From contig NC_045144.1 in assembly GCF_008831285.2 (NCBI RefSeq), forward strand, positions 14,745,858-14,809,857: a stretch of 64,000 nt of DNA, read 5' to 3'. The notes under the pieces were generated by a model that made no database searches, was not told the origin of the DNA, and was given only the letters and a program-made list of their open reading frames with translations. The stretch is from Nymphaea colorata. Taxonomy: Eukaryota > Streptophyta > Magnoliopsida > Nymphaeales > Nymphaeaceae. Below, in pieces: positions 44,901 to 56,600 of this stretch; the stretch's first letter is position 1; every line of letters starts with the position of its first letter. The position numbers and the translations under genes were made by a program.

Positions 44901-45360
44901 CGCAGGGAGACTCATGCTTAATTTCATTGGTCTCGTGCTCACCCTCCCCTCGTGGTCCGGCTTGGTTTTTTCTCCTCTTCACATGGACTTACAGATGGGA
45001 GATGTGCTGAGTTCTGCCGATTACGGTCAGCCATGAGATGAGAGGCTAATTAAGCAGGTAGGTGATGCACACGCATGCAAAGAGGCAAGATGCATACTTT
45101 CCTTTGAAGCTGCAGTAATTAAGCTGAGAAACAACCTTGAGATGAGTCCATTCGGCTCAGTTTTTTTTTATTACTTTGTTAATTTTTTCTGATCTTTATT
45201 TTTCTTATCTTTATGAGGTCAGGAGAAAGCTTCCTCAGTCAGCAACTGCGCATTGGTGGGTGGGCATGTAAATAGAATTGAATCGGACTCTATCAGATGT
45301 TCGAATTGAACTAAGTTGGTAGTTTATACGGTGCTAGATATAAACTTAGTTTTCTAAAGT
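41410..45360. other. No gene recognised; mixed intergenic DNA
   Basis: Open frames here are at most about 100 codons and overlap on both strands without family motifs. A TA microsatellite lies at 41949-41972. A short stretch at 42264-42296 (GAGGTCATGGGTTCTAATTG) resembles the internal promoter B box of a tRNA-derived SINE. A GGGGCGGAGCCA-led AT-rich stretch at 42904-43020 resembles a widespread plant repeat. No gene exons could be assembled. Confidence 0.5.
42904..43020. repeat. Possible dispersed plant repeat with GGGGCGGAGCCA head
   Basis: GTAGGGGCGGAGCCAAGGGG is followed by GGCATGGGTCCTGGCTCC and then A/T-rich sequence. This head is common at the start of dispersed repeats in plant intergenic DNA. 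Only one copy is in the window, so the limits are unknown. Confidence 0.4.
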
Positions 45361-45372
45361 TAAGATAACAGA

Positions 45373-45374
45373 GA

Positions 45375-45472
<98 letters not shown>

Positions 45473-45489
45473 TGTGTGTGTGTGTGTTG
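45373..45489. repeat. Compound GT/TA/TG microsatellite (~115 bp)
   Basis: GTGTGTGTA leads into about 45 TA units and ends with about 9 GT units. Its length makes it likely to vary between individuals and to be difficult to assemble. Confidence 0.95.
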
Positions 45490-46330
45490 AATTGCTAATT
45501 AAATTAATACGATGGACAGCTAATTTAATATGATGGACAGCTAAAAGAGGAGAAAAAGGATGATGAACATTTTTAGTTCACATTTTTTTTATTTTTTATT
45601 TTTTCAACCATTCGTCCCGCTTCATATAAAAAGGCCTTAGTTAAAAGGTTTAGTGATTCTAGGTAACTAGAGATATCGGTCACTCACTATATATGTATAT
45701 ACAACGAAAAATTAAATGGTGACTTTCATTCAATATAATATGATGATGATTAAGACAAAAATAAATAGAAAAATGTGGTAAGTATTTTTGTCATTTGATA
45801 TTAGTTTATATACATATTGTGAGTAAATAGTGATTCGCAAGAGCTCACTCGTAATGACCGATCTCATAACCACATCCATTCTCCTCCGTATCAATCATAT
45901 GATTCTGATGTTAAAGCATATATACCCTTTAAGGAGTTATCTTTAAAATGTTAATTTGTTTAGGAACTTTTTATTTTTCTGTCAGATTATCAAAAACAAA
46001 GTTATGTATGTTATAAATATAATCAGATACCCATGGTATAAGATCCAAAGCTATCAGAACGCACGCACCCCGCGGACTTCATCACACTGCTAAAGAAGCG
46101 GATGGCTGATGGATGATATGCATCAATATTCTTTCCGCCACGATAGCTGCGTATGGGCTGCCACTGCGTAGCAATATTTCTCGGCAAACCGAAGCACTTC
46201 TGTGGGCCGAGTCTAAACCATCGCCTATTTAATTCTTATCAACAGCTTGGCGTCATCCTCCCGCATCGACCTTTTTCTGTTGGCTGTTGGCTGTAGGCGT
46301 CTCGAAAGCCACCTGATCTTCCGTGGATCC
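45490..46330. other. No gene recognised
   Basis: AT-rich sequence with short frames only. A direct repeat ATGGACAGCTAATTTAATA / ATGGACAGCTAA is at 45512-45545. Confidence 0.5.
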
Positions 46331-46331
46331 G

Positions 46332-47370
46332 CCTTGTGGATTCTGTGAGCTTCCTCAAACAATAAATACAAAACTCCATGCGGAGTTACACTGCCGGTCT
46401 GGTGCATGACTGCTCATGACAGAAAACTGCAGCTAAGGGATACTTTTTCCATGCATGGTGGCACTGCATCTCTGCAGATTCCATTTTATCCACAAGTTCT
46501 TTCCTTATCTAAACTGCTTGATGCCAAGAAATTGATAGTTTACATATCATTTTAATTTACATAGATTTTTATGCATATGAGTTTAATCTCTACTTTTTTC
46601 TGCTCTCAGTGAAGAATTGAGTGACTACAGCCTACTTGTGCTATTTCTCAGCAATGCATCAAATGAAGTGTTATATATAATTTTTTTATATTAATGTAGA
46701 GGAGTTTATTCGTATGAAATACTTATATATTCAACCGTATGCCACATTAAATTCAGCTACTCAAAATTTACTGGCCTAATATTAAACAAACACAAACAAT
46801 TAACAAATAATAACAATTCCAATGGGCCGCCTCATGGCATTTCTTTCTGTCTACAGAATAAGAGAATGTCGGGCTTCCCCAAACAATACTAATTATTAAA
46901 GCCCATCGATCAGCCTTGTGGATTCTGTGAGCTTCCTCAAACAGTAAATAACGAAACTCCATGCGGAGTTACGGTGCCTGACGGCCCAGGAGAGAAAAGT
47001 GCAGCTAAGGACACTTTTTCCATGCATGGTGGCACTGCACATTAACTTGCAGATTCCATTTTATCCACAAGCTCTTCTCCTATCCAAATTGTCTGATGCC
47101 AATAAATTGATAGTTCCATATTTTTTAATTTACATAGATTTTTATACGTTTTTATACTAATGCGGAGGAGTTTATTCATGTGAAATAATTATGTGCAACT
47201 TTATACCACCCTAAATTCCGCTAATCAAACTTTACTGCGATAGCATTAAATAATAGAAACAAACAACAATTTACATATGAAGCTCTCGATCGAGCTGCCA
47301 AAGATATAATGCTCTGATCTTCCAATGGGCCGCCTCATGGCATTTCTTTCTGTCTACAGAATAAGAGAAT
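46332..47370. repeat. Segmental tandem duplication, unit ~500-580 bp
   Basis: Copy 1 (46332-46867) and copy 2 (46914-47370) share long blocks: CCTTGTGGATTCTGTGAGCT, CATGCATGGTGGCACTGCA, GATTCCATTTTATCCACAAG, TTTACATAGATTTTTAT, GAGGAGTTTATTC and AATGGGCCGCCTCATGGCAT. Offsets are 582 bp at the left and about 503 bp at the right, so deletions have shortened copy 2. A small hairpin, AACTCCATGCGGAGTT, is kept in both (46374, 46956). No coding motif was recognised. Confidence 0.85.
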
Positions 47371-47374
47371 GTTG

Positions 47375-49500
47375 GGGGTCCTTCGCACGCTATTACAAGC
47401 CCTGCTGTCAGTCATTGCAATGTGGAGGCTTCTCTTGTAGCATTTTTGTAGTGTTCTGCACTTTTTCTTTCGGCGCTTATGGCTCGTAGGGATCCCACCA
47501 TGTGATATCAGCACAACTCTACACCCTGCAGGCAAAAGAAAGAAGGGGAGCTTGGACTCTCATTCAGGCAATGCCTGAATGACACGAAAAAAGTAGACGG
47601 AATTGAACCCATATAATAAATCTTCTATAAATTTTTAGTTTAATAAAATGTCAGCCGGCTACATATATAGAGAGAGAAGAAAAACAAGACTTTTATATAA
47701 CTTATATTCCATAGACCTCAAATCTGGATTCGACTGACTGTTAACATATTCATTTTGTTAGTCTTTTACGTTTTTTTTTTTTTTTTCTGAGAGCGGAAAA
47801 CTTCATCGCAGACGAGCTGTAATCGCTTGAATAAGCGTTTCAATAAGCATCGGCTTTTATTTTATCGTTTTAGTTCGAGGAAACACATCCAAGTCTGACA
47901 TTTATGTATTCTATTTAAAGCCGCCTGCCATCCGCGAGTACGTTCAAAACTCTGTGGGCAGAATCTTTGTAGGAAACCGCCACTTTTTTCTTTTTCCAAT
48001 TTGCGGCTCCCATGTGCTTGGGGAGGCAAAAGAAAGTGGACCAGGAAAGCATACCGCCAGTCACTTTTTGATCGAAAGCCAATGGTTTCAGCCGAAAAAT
48101 TGATAAATAAAAGTTGAGTCGTCACACCCAAGAAATGGAAAAAAAACATGGGAACCCTTGGACGGATAGTTCGACTGCTTAGAAAAATCAAAAAGTTCCG
48201 AAGGACGATGTAGCAGCAAATTGCAATTTTTGAAGGAAAAAAATTGTCATCCATTGTCCTGGTCAAGACTTATAACTCATATGGTTTAGTCGTTAGTAGT
48301 AAAGTCTAAAATATAATATCAGGAAAGAGATAATCTTACAAAGAAGCGATCTATAAAGTCTTGATTAATTTTTACCGACTATTGCTCAACTGTATAATTC
48401 AGGTTAAAAGCTCAAATAGGTTGAATGGATGGACAGCAACATTTTTTGCTTTAAAAAAAAAATTGAAAAACAAATTGCATTTTTCATAAATATAAGATTT
48501 TAAATAAAATCTGTTTTTTCTAGGCATTGTACGGGTTCTAATAAAGGCAAAATGAAGAAAATGTTCTTCAAGTGAAACAATGTCACCCATGTTGACGCTT
48601 GTAATTTTTCAGTACAGGACGTGGTAAATCAAGTCAACATAAAATTGACAATTTTAAATATATATGCACTTGACTAAATTAGCTCTAATATAAAAAGTTT
48701 GTAATGGCTTAAATGTAAATATAGATAAATAAAGCTATTAAACAGTTAATTAACTTTATGATAATAAACATATATATAATAATATATATTTTCCTCGCAT
48801 CTGCACTTAAATTTTTAAAAATTGCTGTATCCCTCATCCACATCTATACCCACAGTTGTACCTTCACCCATGTGACATGGTGAAGTAAGTAAAATGGAGG
48901 ATACATAGGCAAAAAGTAAGCAAAGGACAAAATTACCATAGTAAGATGACAGGAATATCTTCCCTTTTTTTCAGAGAATATTAAAAGCGCCGTTCTTCTC
49001 AAAAGGTAGAACATGGGAGGAAGTTCTATCATGGGAACTTTCTTAATTTCTAGGGAAGACCGGTTTTTATTTGTTTACAAGATATTAATATTACTAAAGC
49101 CTTGTTTTAAGTGAATAATATCGAACCCAATCGCTAAAACTAGAAACTTTAACAGGTCGTATGTGAATACGTTAATTAATCGGGTTCTGGTTCCATTAAT
49201 CATGTTTTAATTAGGTGACTAATTTCTGAAGAAAAGTACCCAAGTAAATTTACTGTAAAACACACAATTTAGTCAAATATTCTCTTTTAGTAGCCCCTAG
49301 AGCTCTACTTAGGGATGCAATGGAACTAGTCAAATTTGAATTTGCCATGCAATTTCGCAACCGAATTGAAATTAATATCTTGGCGGCATCCCATAAAGCT
49401 CCGACTGGTGACGTCATTGCCCAATTTTATAAAGTCAGAATCTGTTCTAACCTGAATGTGATTACATAAAATTTAGATCCAACCTAAATGGAAGCTGTTT
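47375..49500. other. No gene recognised
   Basis: The longest frame, 134 codons on the minus strand (48266-47862), shows no domain and unremarkable codon use. The rest is AT-rich with homopolymer runs (T-run 47771-47787). Confidence 0.5.
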
Positions 49501-49519
49501 ATATCCACCTTTGATGAGG

Positions 49520-49925
49520 GATGAGGGATGTTAATATATTCTATTTGAATCGTATATATGACCGATCCGATCCAAAAGAATTAGATATGGAAAAAAAAAA
49601 TTTAATACCGATTAAGCAACCAGATCGGATTTGGATTTAATAAACGGCATCCGACCGGATTCAGATTCGGATATACATAAATATATAATTGGATTCGGAT
49701 GCAGATTCATATCGGATTCATGTTTAGACAAATATCCTCTATGTAATGCTATTAAATTTTGAAAATTAACTAAATCTGGTTCAAAATTCATGGCATAAAT
49801 ATAAAAATCGGATTCAGATTCGGATTCGGATATGACTTTTCTCGATTCGAATTCAAATTTGAATACGTGAATATTCAAAAAGCGCATATTATTAAAGATA
49901 TATCCGATCCGTTGACATCCCTACC
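49520..49925. mobile_element. Probable MITE built of GGATTCGGAT-type repeats
   Basis: The left end has GAGGGATGTTAA near 49526. The right end, read in reverse complement from 49924, is GGTAGGGATGTCAACGGATC. They give short inverted ends. The interior is packed with CGGATTCGGATT/CAGATTCGGATAT variants on one strand, which explains the apparent Ser-Glu-rich frame at 49887-49612. This head is typical of a dispersed plant repeat class. No target duplication could be fixed. Confidence 0.5.
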
Positions 49926-51175
49926 CTTGATGCTTTCTAACATTGCTACAATAGTTGAAACACCTAACTTTTAAGCAACTATTTACTCATTTAATTTCTT
50001 AAACTTGTGCCAAAATTGGCATTTCTCCTTAAAATATTTTTAACTGTGCCGAGGAACACAGCACAAACAGGTAGGCTTGAGGTGTGTTGAAGGTGCGTTT
50101 CCGGTTCAAAACCTGCTATCGTCTTTGTAACGTAAGCGGGATGGGTCATACAAATACACCACGATTTCACCACCTCGTATTGTCGTAACTCTGAACCCTA
50201 ACAAATAAAAGGAACGAAGAGAGCTTCACCTGTGGGCCAGGTGTTAGGATAACCCTCTCGCTAACCCAAAAACTCTTTTCTTTCTTTTTTTTTTTTCTTC
50301 TTCTTCACATTAGCCCATCGAACATGTCATTCAACTTTCGGTAGACAATGATGTTGATTGCTGATAGATGAACATTAAAAATACTAGAGAGACAAATAGG
50401 ACAATTTGGAAGCAGTGGAGAATTTGTGAAACAGGAGTTGTATTTTATCCCTTTTAGTTATAGAACATAGGATTGAACTCTGTGGCGGTGGAGGAGGCGT
50501 TTGATCGCTAGGTGACAGAAGTTTGGGAAAAATTTTCTTCATATTCGAATTCATTGGAAATTTATGGACATGCATGTAAGGACCACCTCCTACTTTTCAT
50601 GCTTTCATCACAAAAAATATCTCAAGACATTCTTTTTCTGTGATAACTTTATCCGTGTAGTAACCAATATTGGATAAACTGTCCTCTTTACTGAGGATTG
50701 TCCTGCATTCGGTAGCAAGAATCAGCCCCATAAACACATTGTCAATATTATATATAAGTAGCTTTTACAATATCATTTTTAACTAGTGTTTTAAAAATCA
50801 GCTTCCTAATCGGAATCACAAAGCAGATATTTTTTTTAAGTAAGCGAAAAATGCAAACATAAATTAATAAGTCTTAAATATTCTTATGTCTTTCCCAAAT
50901 TGGATCAATTTCAATCGACAAATTCACGTGTTGGTGCCTTGGGTGTTACGTTCTTGTATTAAAGAACCTCTAACGACGACCCTCCTGGTGCCACTTATGC
51001 ACTAAGTGCCCACGTGTCAACATCAACAGGGGTTCCTTTTTCTTCCTCTTCTACTAAAGGCCATAAACAAACAATTTTCTCTCAACTCAAGCTTATTCAA
51101 GTTAATTATGCCATTTTTACCTTGACTAGTTGTAGGGTGCTCGGAGGCAAAGAGGTCTACATTTAAGGGGTCTCA
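49926..51175. other. No gene recognised; possible SINE-like segment inside
   Basis: GGTTCAAAACC at 50103-50113 matches the tRNA-type B box (GGTTCRANNCC), with a weak A-box-like TAGGCTTGAGG about 30 bp before it. No coding motif was recognised in the rest. Confidence 0.35.
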
Positions 51176-51179
51176 ATTT

Positions 51180-52095
51180 CAAATTCCATCATTAATCTAT
51201 TTATTTCCATTCATTTCTTTTCTATTCATCAATGTCCTGTCATTTCATTTTATAATGCTTTCACTTGTTTTTGACACGCTGTCTAGACGGAGGGAAAGTG
51301 AGAAATGAATGAAAAAGGTCACATCTAATGGCCTATTAAAAAGAAGAGAAAAAAAGGAAAATGAGAAATTATATTAGGAAAAATAAAAGAGAAAGGAAAA
51401 GGAAAGGACTGTGCATTTCAATCTCTCTAAAAATGGTGATATTACTAGTGAAAGGAAAGCTACTCATTTTCTTCCCCATTATTAATCTTTTTCATTTCCT
51501 TTTCTTGCTTTTTTATCCATCAATATCCTCTCCTTTCATTTTCTAATGTTTTCCGTTGTTTTTGATATCCCGTTTGGATGGAGGAAGAGTGAGAGAAGCC
51601 AATGAGAAATCTGATGTATTTGGATGGTTAAATGAGGAGGAGAAAATAAAAGAAGATGAGAACATTGAGAAGTTGTATTAGGAAAAATAAAAGGAGGGAA
51701 AGGAAAAGATGTGCACTTCAAGTTCTCTAAAAATGGTGATATTACTAGTAAAAAAAAAAAAGGCTATTCATTTATTTTTTTCTTTCCCATCATTTGTCTC
51801 ATCATTTCCTTTCTATCCATGAGTATCTTCAACTTTCATTTTTTTAATGTTTTCGCTCGTTTTTGCACCCAGTTTGGTTGAAGGAAAAAGTGAGAGAAAG
51901 GGTTTGAATGACTAATTAAAGAAAAGGAAAATAAGAAATTGTATAAGAAAAAATAAAAGAGAGAGTGTGCATTTCGATCTCTCAATCTGTCCAAATGGTG
52001 ACATTATTAGTAACAAGAAAGATTATTCGTTTTCTTCTTTTTTTTTCTTTCTTCACTTTTATTCATTTTCTTCTTTTTTTCTTTCTTCACTTTCC
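51180..52095. repeat. Tandem array of a ~260-300-bp unit, about three copies
   Basis: Landmarks recur at regular spacing. ATGGTGATATTACTAGT starts at 51433 and 51733, and its variant ATGGTGACATTATTAGT at 51995. Each is preceded by GTGCA(T/C)TTC and followed by CATTTCCTTT / TTTCATTTT, AATGTTTTC and AAGTGAGAGAA blocks. The strands are strongly asymmetric, with alternating pyrimidine-rich and purine-rich halves. The array lies about 0.8 kb upstream of the gene at 52866. Confidence 0.8.
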
Positions 52096-52718
52096 CTGTC
52101 ACTAATTTCTTCCTTTCCTTTATTTTTTATTCATCGTGATTCTTTCATTTTCCTTCATTCAAACATGGTAAACATGGAATTATTCTTTATTAATATTTGC
52201 ATGGATTGCCCTTATACAATAATAAAAACCATCATATTAAGACGTCCCACTAAAACTGTGGGCCATTTAGTAAAATCAGAAACATGGGTCTGTTATCGCA
52301 ACAGGGCTAGAAAGTTGAGCTCGTAAATGAAATATAATTTTCGTAAATGGGAAGAGCTTGTGGGTGTCGATCTCCCCAGCCCCACTTGCGGAGTTTGTGT
52401 GGCTGAGAGCAAAACCGGGTCCGTCGGGCCGTCGGCCGCCCCGCGGCGTGGAAAGATCAACTTTGTCCGGTTTCCTGACAAATTGTGGGAGCAGGGAAAG
52501 TGACGATGAAACAGGCAAGCAAACCCATGTGAGAAAGAGAGAGCGAGAGAGACCCCACAGCTCCCCAAAAACCAGAAATGGAATGATCGTCAACGGTTTT
52601 CATCTAAACCAGCCGCTGAATCCTCTAAGCTGTTTTCTCCTTCCTTCTCCGCCAAAGGGTGAACTATTCTATGATTCAGTTGTACTTTTTGGCGCTTTTT
52701 GCCTTTAGTTTAATGCAC

Positions 52719-52730
52719 TATTTATATATC
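52719..52730 (+). promoter_or_regulatory. TATA box of the 52.9-kb gene
   Basis: TATTTATATATC lies 135 bp before the start codon. About 35 bp downstream begins a TCTCTCTCTCTC leader (52766-52785), a common feature of plant 5' untranslated regions. Transcription would then start near 52755. Confidence 0.55.
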
Positions 52731-52865
52731 CGTGTTGAACTCTTTTGCCATTAGGCTTCTCTCATCTCTCTCTCTCTCTCTCTCTTTCGCTCACGCTCTT
52801 GCGGATTTCTTTTTGATCATTCGCCCTGTTGTTAAGAGAAAAGGTTTACCGTTTGTGGACATACG

Positions 52866-53384
52866 ATGAGCTATTTCGAGTCATCTTCAAGGAAGAGGAG
52901 CAGGGAAGACGATGGATTCATGGCAGCAGCCGAGATGGTGCACCAACGGAAGCGTGGGGGGATGCAGACGATTGAACAGCCAACCATCGTTGACGCCATC
53001 GAGAAACCGAAGGTGGGTCTCGAAGGGGGAGACTGGACGATGGCCACGAAAAGGAGAGCCGACGACGTTCTCGTGATGGACAAAGAGTCGGAATTTCGAT
53101 CGCCGACGTCCGTGTTGTCGGTTGATTTGGCTGACTGGTTCGTCATTGGGTCGGACGAGTTCCTGCTCGACGGATATGGCTGTAGCGGTGCCCTGGACAT
53201 GAGTTTGGTCGACTACGGCTTGGTGGAGCAGATGTGGCTTGGTTGGCTCCCTGGCTCTGATGCTGATCTCATGGGCTTCTGTGGAGATGGTGATGGTGGG
53301 GATTTGGGGCAAATGAGTTTGTGGGAGGATGATATCTGGAAGCTGAGGGATATCCATGAAACACCAACAAGACAAGAGTTTTGA
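52866..53384 (+). CDS. Putative single-exon gene, 172-aa acidic nuclear-type protein of unknown family
   Basis: This is the one frame in the window that looks like an intact host gene. The start at 52866 is the first ATG after a TATA box and CT-rich leader, and the frame ends at TGA 53382-53384. It is richer in G+C than its surroundings. I do not recognise the family. Residues 8-14 (RKRSRED) and 28-30 (RKR) are basic clusters that could form a split nuclear localisation signal. The C-terminal two thirds are acidic and hydrophobic, with several Asp/Leu/Trp clusters (SVDLADWFVIGSDEF, MWLGWLPGSDADLMGFC) and a tail MSLWEDDIWKLRDIHETP. Such a layout would fit a small transcription regulator or adaptor, but that is inference only. 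No signal peptide, membrane segment or enzyme motif is seen. A run of GGDGDGGD is present. The alternative is a chance frame, which is less likely given the promoter context. Confidence 0.6.
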   Translation: MSYFESSSRKRSREDDGFMAAAEMVHQRKRGGMQTIEQPTIVDAIEKPKVGLEGGDWTMATKRRADDVLVMDKESEFRSPTSVLSVDLADWFVIGSDEFLLDGYGCSGALDMSLVDYGLVEQMWLGWLPGSDADLMGFCGDGDGGDLGQMSLWEDDIWKLRDIHETPTRQEF

Positions 53385-53690
53385 ATAGGACAAAGGAGAA
53401 TGCAAATACAGAAGGGCTCCTTTGATTTTTCTTCTTCTTCTTCTTTTATTTTCTTCTTCTTGTTTTGTTTTTCCTTCTTGTGGATATATACAAGACTGAG
53501 TTGCAGTATTGCATTTTTGTTTGGAGCATCTTCCTGATCTGTGGCACCAGTGTGCATTGGAATGTTCAATGGGTGCAAAGTACCCCCGCAGTTTATGTTT
53601 TCCCTGTGCCCTTTCTTGTTTGGTCATTTTATGATTTGCGATTCGCCATGCTGTGAAGCTATACAGAAAATGTAATGAAACATGGTCTTT
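53385..53690 (+). other. Probable 3' untranslated region
   Basis: T-rich, with TTCTTCTTCTTC runs at 53430-53462. A possible poly-A signal variant AATGTAATGAAAC lies near 53669. No other gene was recognised. Confidence 0.4.
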
Positions 53691-53699
53691 CTGCCAATG

Positions 53700-56600
53700 T
53701 TAAAAAGGGAAATGGTGGTACTTGGTAATGGAGGAAGAGGGGTTATGATGTGCTTTACACGGTAACGGAAATTGCTTTTTCCTAAGCTCCCTTCTGCTGC
53801 CTGGTGAAAGAGTAATGGGCTAGTCATGGAAAAGACCGCCTTTTTTTGCAGATCTTTGTTCGGCATGTTAAGATGATCTGTCTGGGTTGTTGATCCATCC
53901 TTTCCTATATGAGCAGGTCAAGTCTTAGTGTTGAAAGTCGTAGCAGCAATGCTGTTAATTTGCTATGCGTAAAGAAGTAGAAATAACTAGCTAGGAGTAG
54001 AAATAACTAGCTAGACAAAAATGGCGATGTTCAGTTAAATTGCTTCTGCTTTGGCTTATTTATTGGTAGGCAAAAGGAAATGGCTCGAAAACAGAAGATC
54101 TGTTTCTTGGTTTCAAGTTCTGGGTGGTGATTAAGAATGACAAAGATTTTTCAGCGTTGAGACCTGCTTTCTAGAAATTGTAGATTGTGAGAAGCGGCTG
54201 GTAGCCATCGACTTATGCACGAGGTCACTGATACACATCTTTCATTAGTTAGAGGCCGTTTCATCTGTGATGGTCAGAAAAAGTATTTTCAATGAATAGA
54301 AGAACGGCTGGATTTAAGTTATTTCTCCTACTTCAGCCATCAATTGCTAAGAAGTTACAGAAGATTCTGAAAGATCCAGTCTTGTTCAAGCGTTATCTTG
54401 TACAACCTTCAGTCAAACTGGCTGGAAAAACCCATGCAAACAAGCGAGCTGAAAGTTTCCCACTCCACTAACTCTAATGTTGCTCTGCAGGTCCCAGAGT
54501 TCGAAAAAATCATGGAAACTATCAGTTTTCGACCTTGATTCTTACAGATTGTGAAAGAACAGGGGAAAATCAGATGAAAGAAAATGGCGGTTTTGGACCA
54601 CGGTTATTACAGACTCGGTTGGCTAACAGACACGCGATGGAAAGAGAAGTCCGCAAGATCGGAAGTCCTTGGAGGAATATCTCAGTGTAATCTGGGATGA
54701 ACCCAACAAGGGACATGTAGTCAAAGATACAAAAGCACAATCAGGGAAAAAAGAAGGGAATCTGTCCTATCAAGGTTGGCACCAAACCAGGATACCGTGA
54801 AGCGGTGAGGCTCGTTATCCAAACCAATTTGCTTTTAGTGGGGGCCTGTACAGCCACATGGTATAGGGGCCCAGCAGACATGGCGCAGTAGAGGTACTGA
54901 TATAACCTTTCCAAGGAATGTGCACATAATAATACAGCTTCCACTTTTTGGGGTTAAAGAATAGTGACTGGAAATATTATATATATAAAAGAAACACCGA
55001 AAGAGAAGAATGGAATGTGGATAAGGACACATGGCCATGGGAGTAAAAGAGGGTCAGGAAAGAAACAAAGGATGATGAATCAAGAGGTGGAGCAGTGACA
55101 AAGACAAGGACTGCTCATTAGCAGACATAATGGATACATCCTGCTTCTAAATTCATAATGTGCCTAATATGTCAAGCCTAAGCAGCAATTGATGGTGGGC
55201 ATTATTGTCTTGCAAGTTGACATAGGGATCATTGAGAAGAAAAATACATGCACATATGCCTGAAAATTAAATGTTGATACGCCTATGACTATCCGTGAGC
55301 CTTCCGCATGCTGAATCTGCCAATTCCAGTAGGACTCAATTCAGGCAACCACGTAGCGATGCCATTAGATATAGTTTGGTAGGAGTTCCTAGATCTATAC
55401 GGATGTTGCTTCATATGTTATCTTATGACTCAAGCCAGAATCTGCACTTGGGGGATAAGAAGGACCGGTAACACGCTCATTAGCAAATTGGGAAGCAAAT
55501 TTGCCTCAAATGAAAGTGCTAACAACAAAGGAAGCGTCTTGTTGTAAGGGTAAGCCATACCAAGAAAATTCTGCTGTCAATACATGAGAGAGAACGCAGG
55601 TTAAGTTGCAAACAGGAAGTGAGTTCAACTCAATAAGTGTAGATCAGTTTGCCTTGTTTAAAGTTCATCCCCTGATTTACATCTCACTCACAAACCTGGA
55701 AAGTCTTCCATGGTTCCAAGTGTGATCTTGAGTAGGAATTAGCTATATTTGTTGATCAGTTGCCTTGGAAAGTTTGCCTGGACTGATCAATTGATGGCTA
55801 ATGCCTAACTAGCTCCATCAAGCGTCTCTTTCTTCGTGTTTTTTACCAGTTCGGCTGAGATGTGATATTTCTGCTTTCCTTCCCTTCTCCCCACCTAGTG
55901 CAAAGCAGAAATTCATGCAATTGACTTTAGCCCTGGTGACTAATAAATTTTTAACAAGAGGAAATTGTGATACATGAAACTTGATTCCTTAGTGCTCCTC
56001 TCCTGATCCCTTCCTACTGTTTCCAATTAGTTCATATTGTTTTCTTCAAAAAATGTGAAAGTTTGTCTCTTTATCTGCAAAGCGAGACTCCTTTTTATAC
56101 CAAGTAAACAAGCTTGTAATCAGGGAGAAGCCTCTGATTTATCATTAAGTAATAAACAAGACACAATTTTGATGACAATAGATGCAGGATCATGAGTTTG
56201 AACTAATAAAATCGCTTGGTTTGTAAAGCTTTCTTCATGCTTAAACAGATAGTCAAGTAACAGGAAGCTAAGCACTTTCAAGACGGTGTTCCATAAGTAT
56301 TTGATGCACTCGATCAGGACTAACTGAGCAGGGTGACTCCTCAAATGTCTCTCTGCAAGTTTCGAAATTTCTGTCGGCACAGGAAGAAGGAAGATTAACG
56401 CCATTGATTTTAGAAGGCTGCAATCCGCCATTACCAGAACTCCAACATGAAATGGCAGCAGCATCATGTCCTTAGGCTCGACCTGCTTGCTTCGTGGTGG
56501 ACCACTGGACCCATTTAATATATTCTGCCCGACTTGATTTATTTACGACTGTGCACCATTAATGGAGGGCCACCGGTCAACCACCTTTCAATCTGTGACA

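Noticed and set aside
47862-48266. 134-codon minus-strand frame
   Set aside because: No motif, no promoter signs, and similar-length frames occur by chance on both strands in this region.
49612-49887. 91-codon frame rich in Ser-Glu (SESESESD)
   Set aside because: Produced by GGATTCGGATTC repeats of a probable MITE, not by a gene.
52358-52708. 116-codon open frame upstream of the gene at 52866
   Set aside because: It lies ahead of the TATA box, has Arg/Pro-rich low-complexity content from a GC-rich patch, and shows no recognisable domain.
52887-53627. 246-codon open frame on the minus strand opposite the 52.9-kb gene
   Set aside because: It mirrors the GC-rich plus-strand gene, has no family motif, and lacks a promoter context. 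It contains a low-complexity Lys/Glu-rich run created by the 3' CTT/TTC repeats. Treated as a shadow frame.
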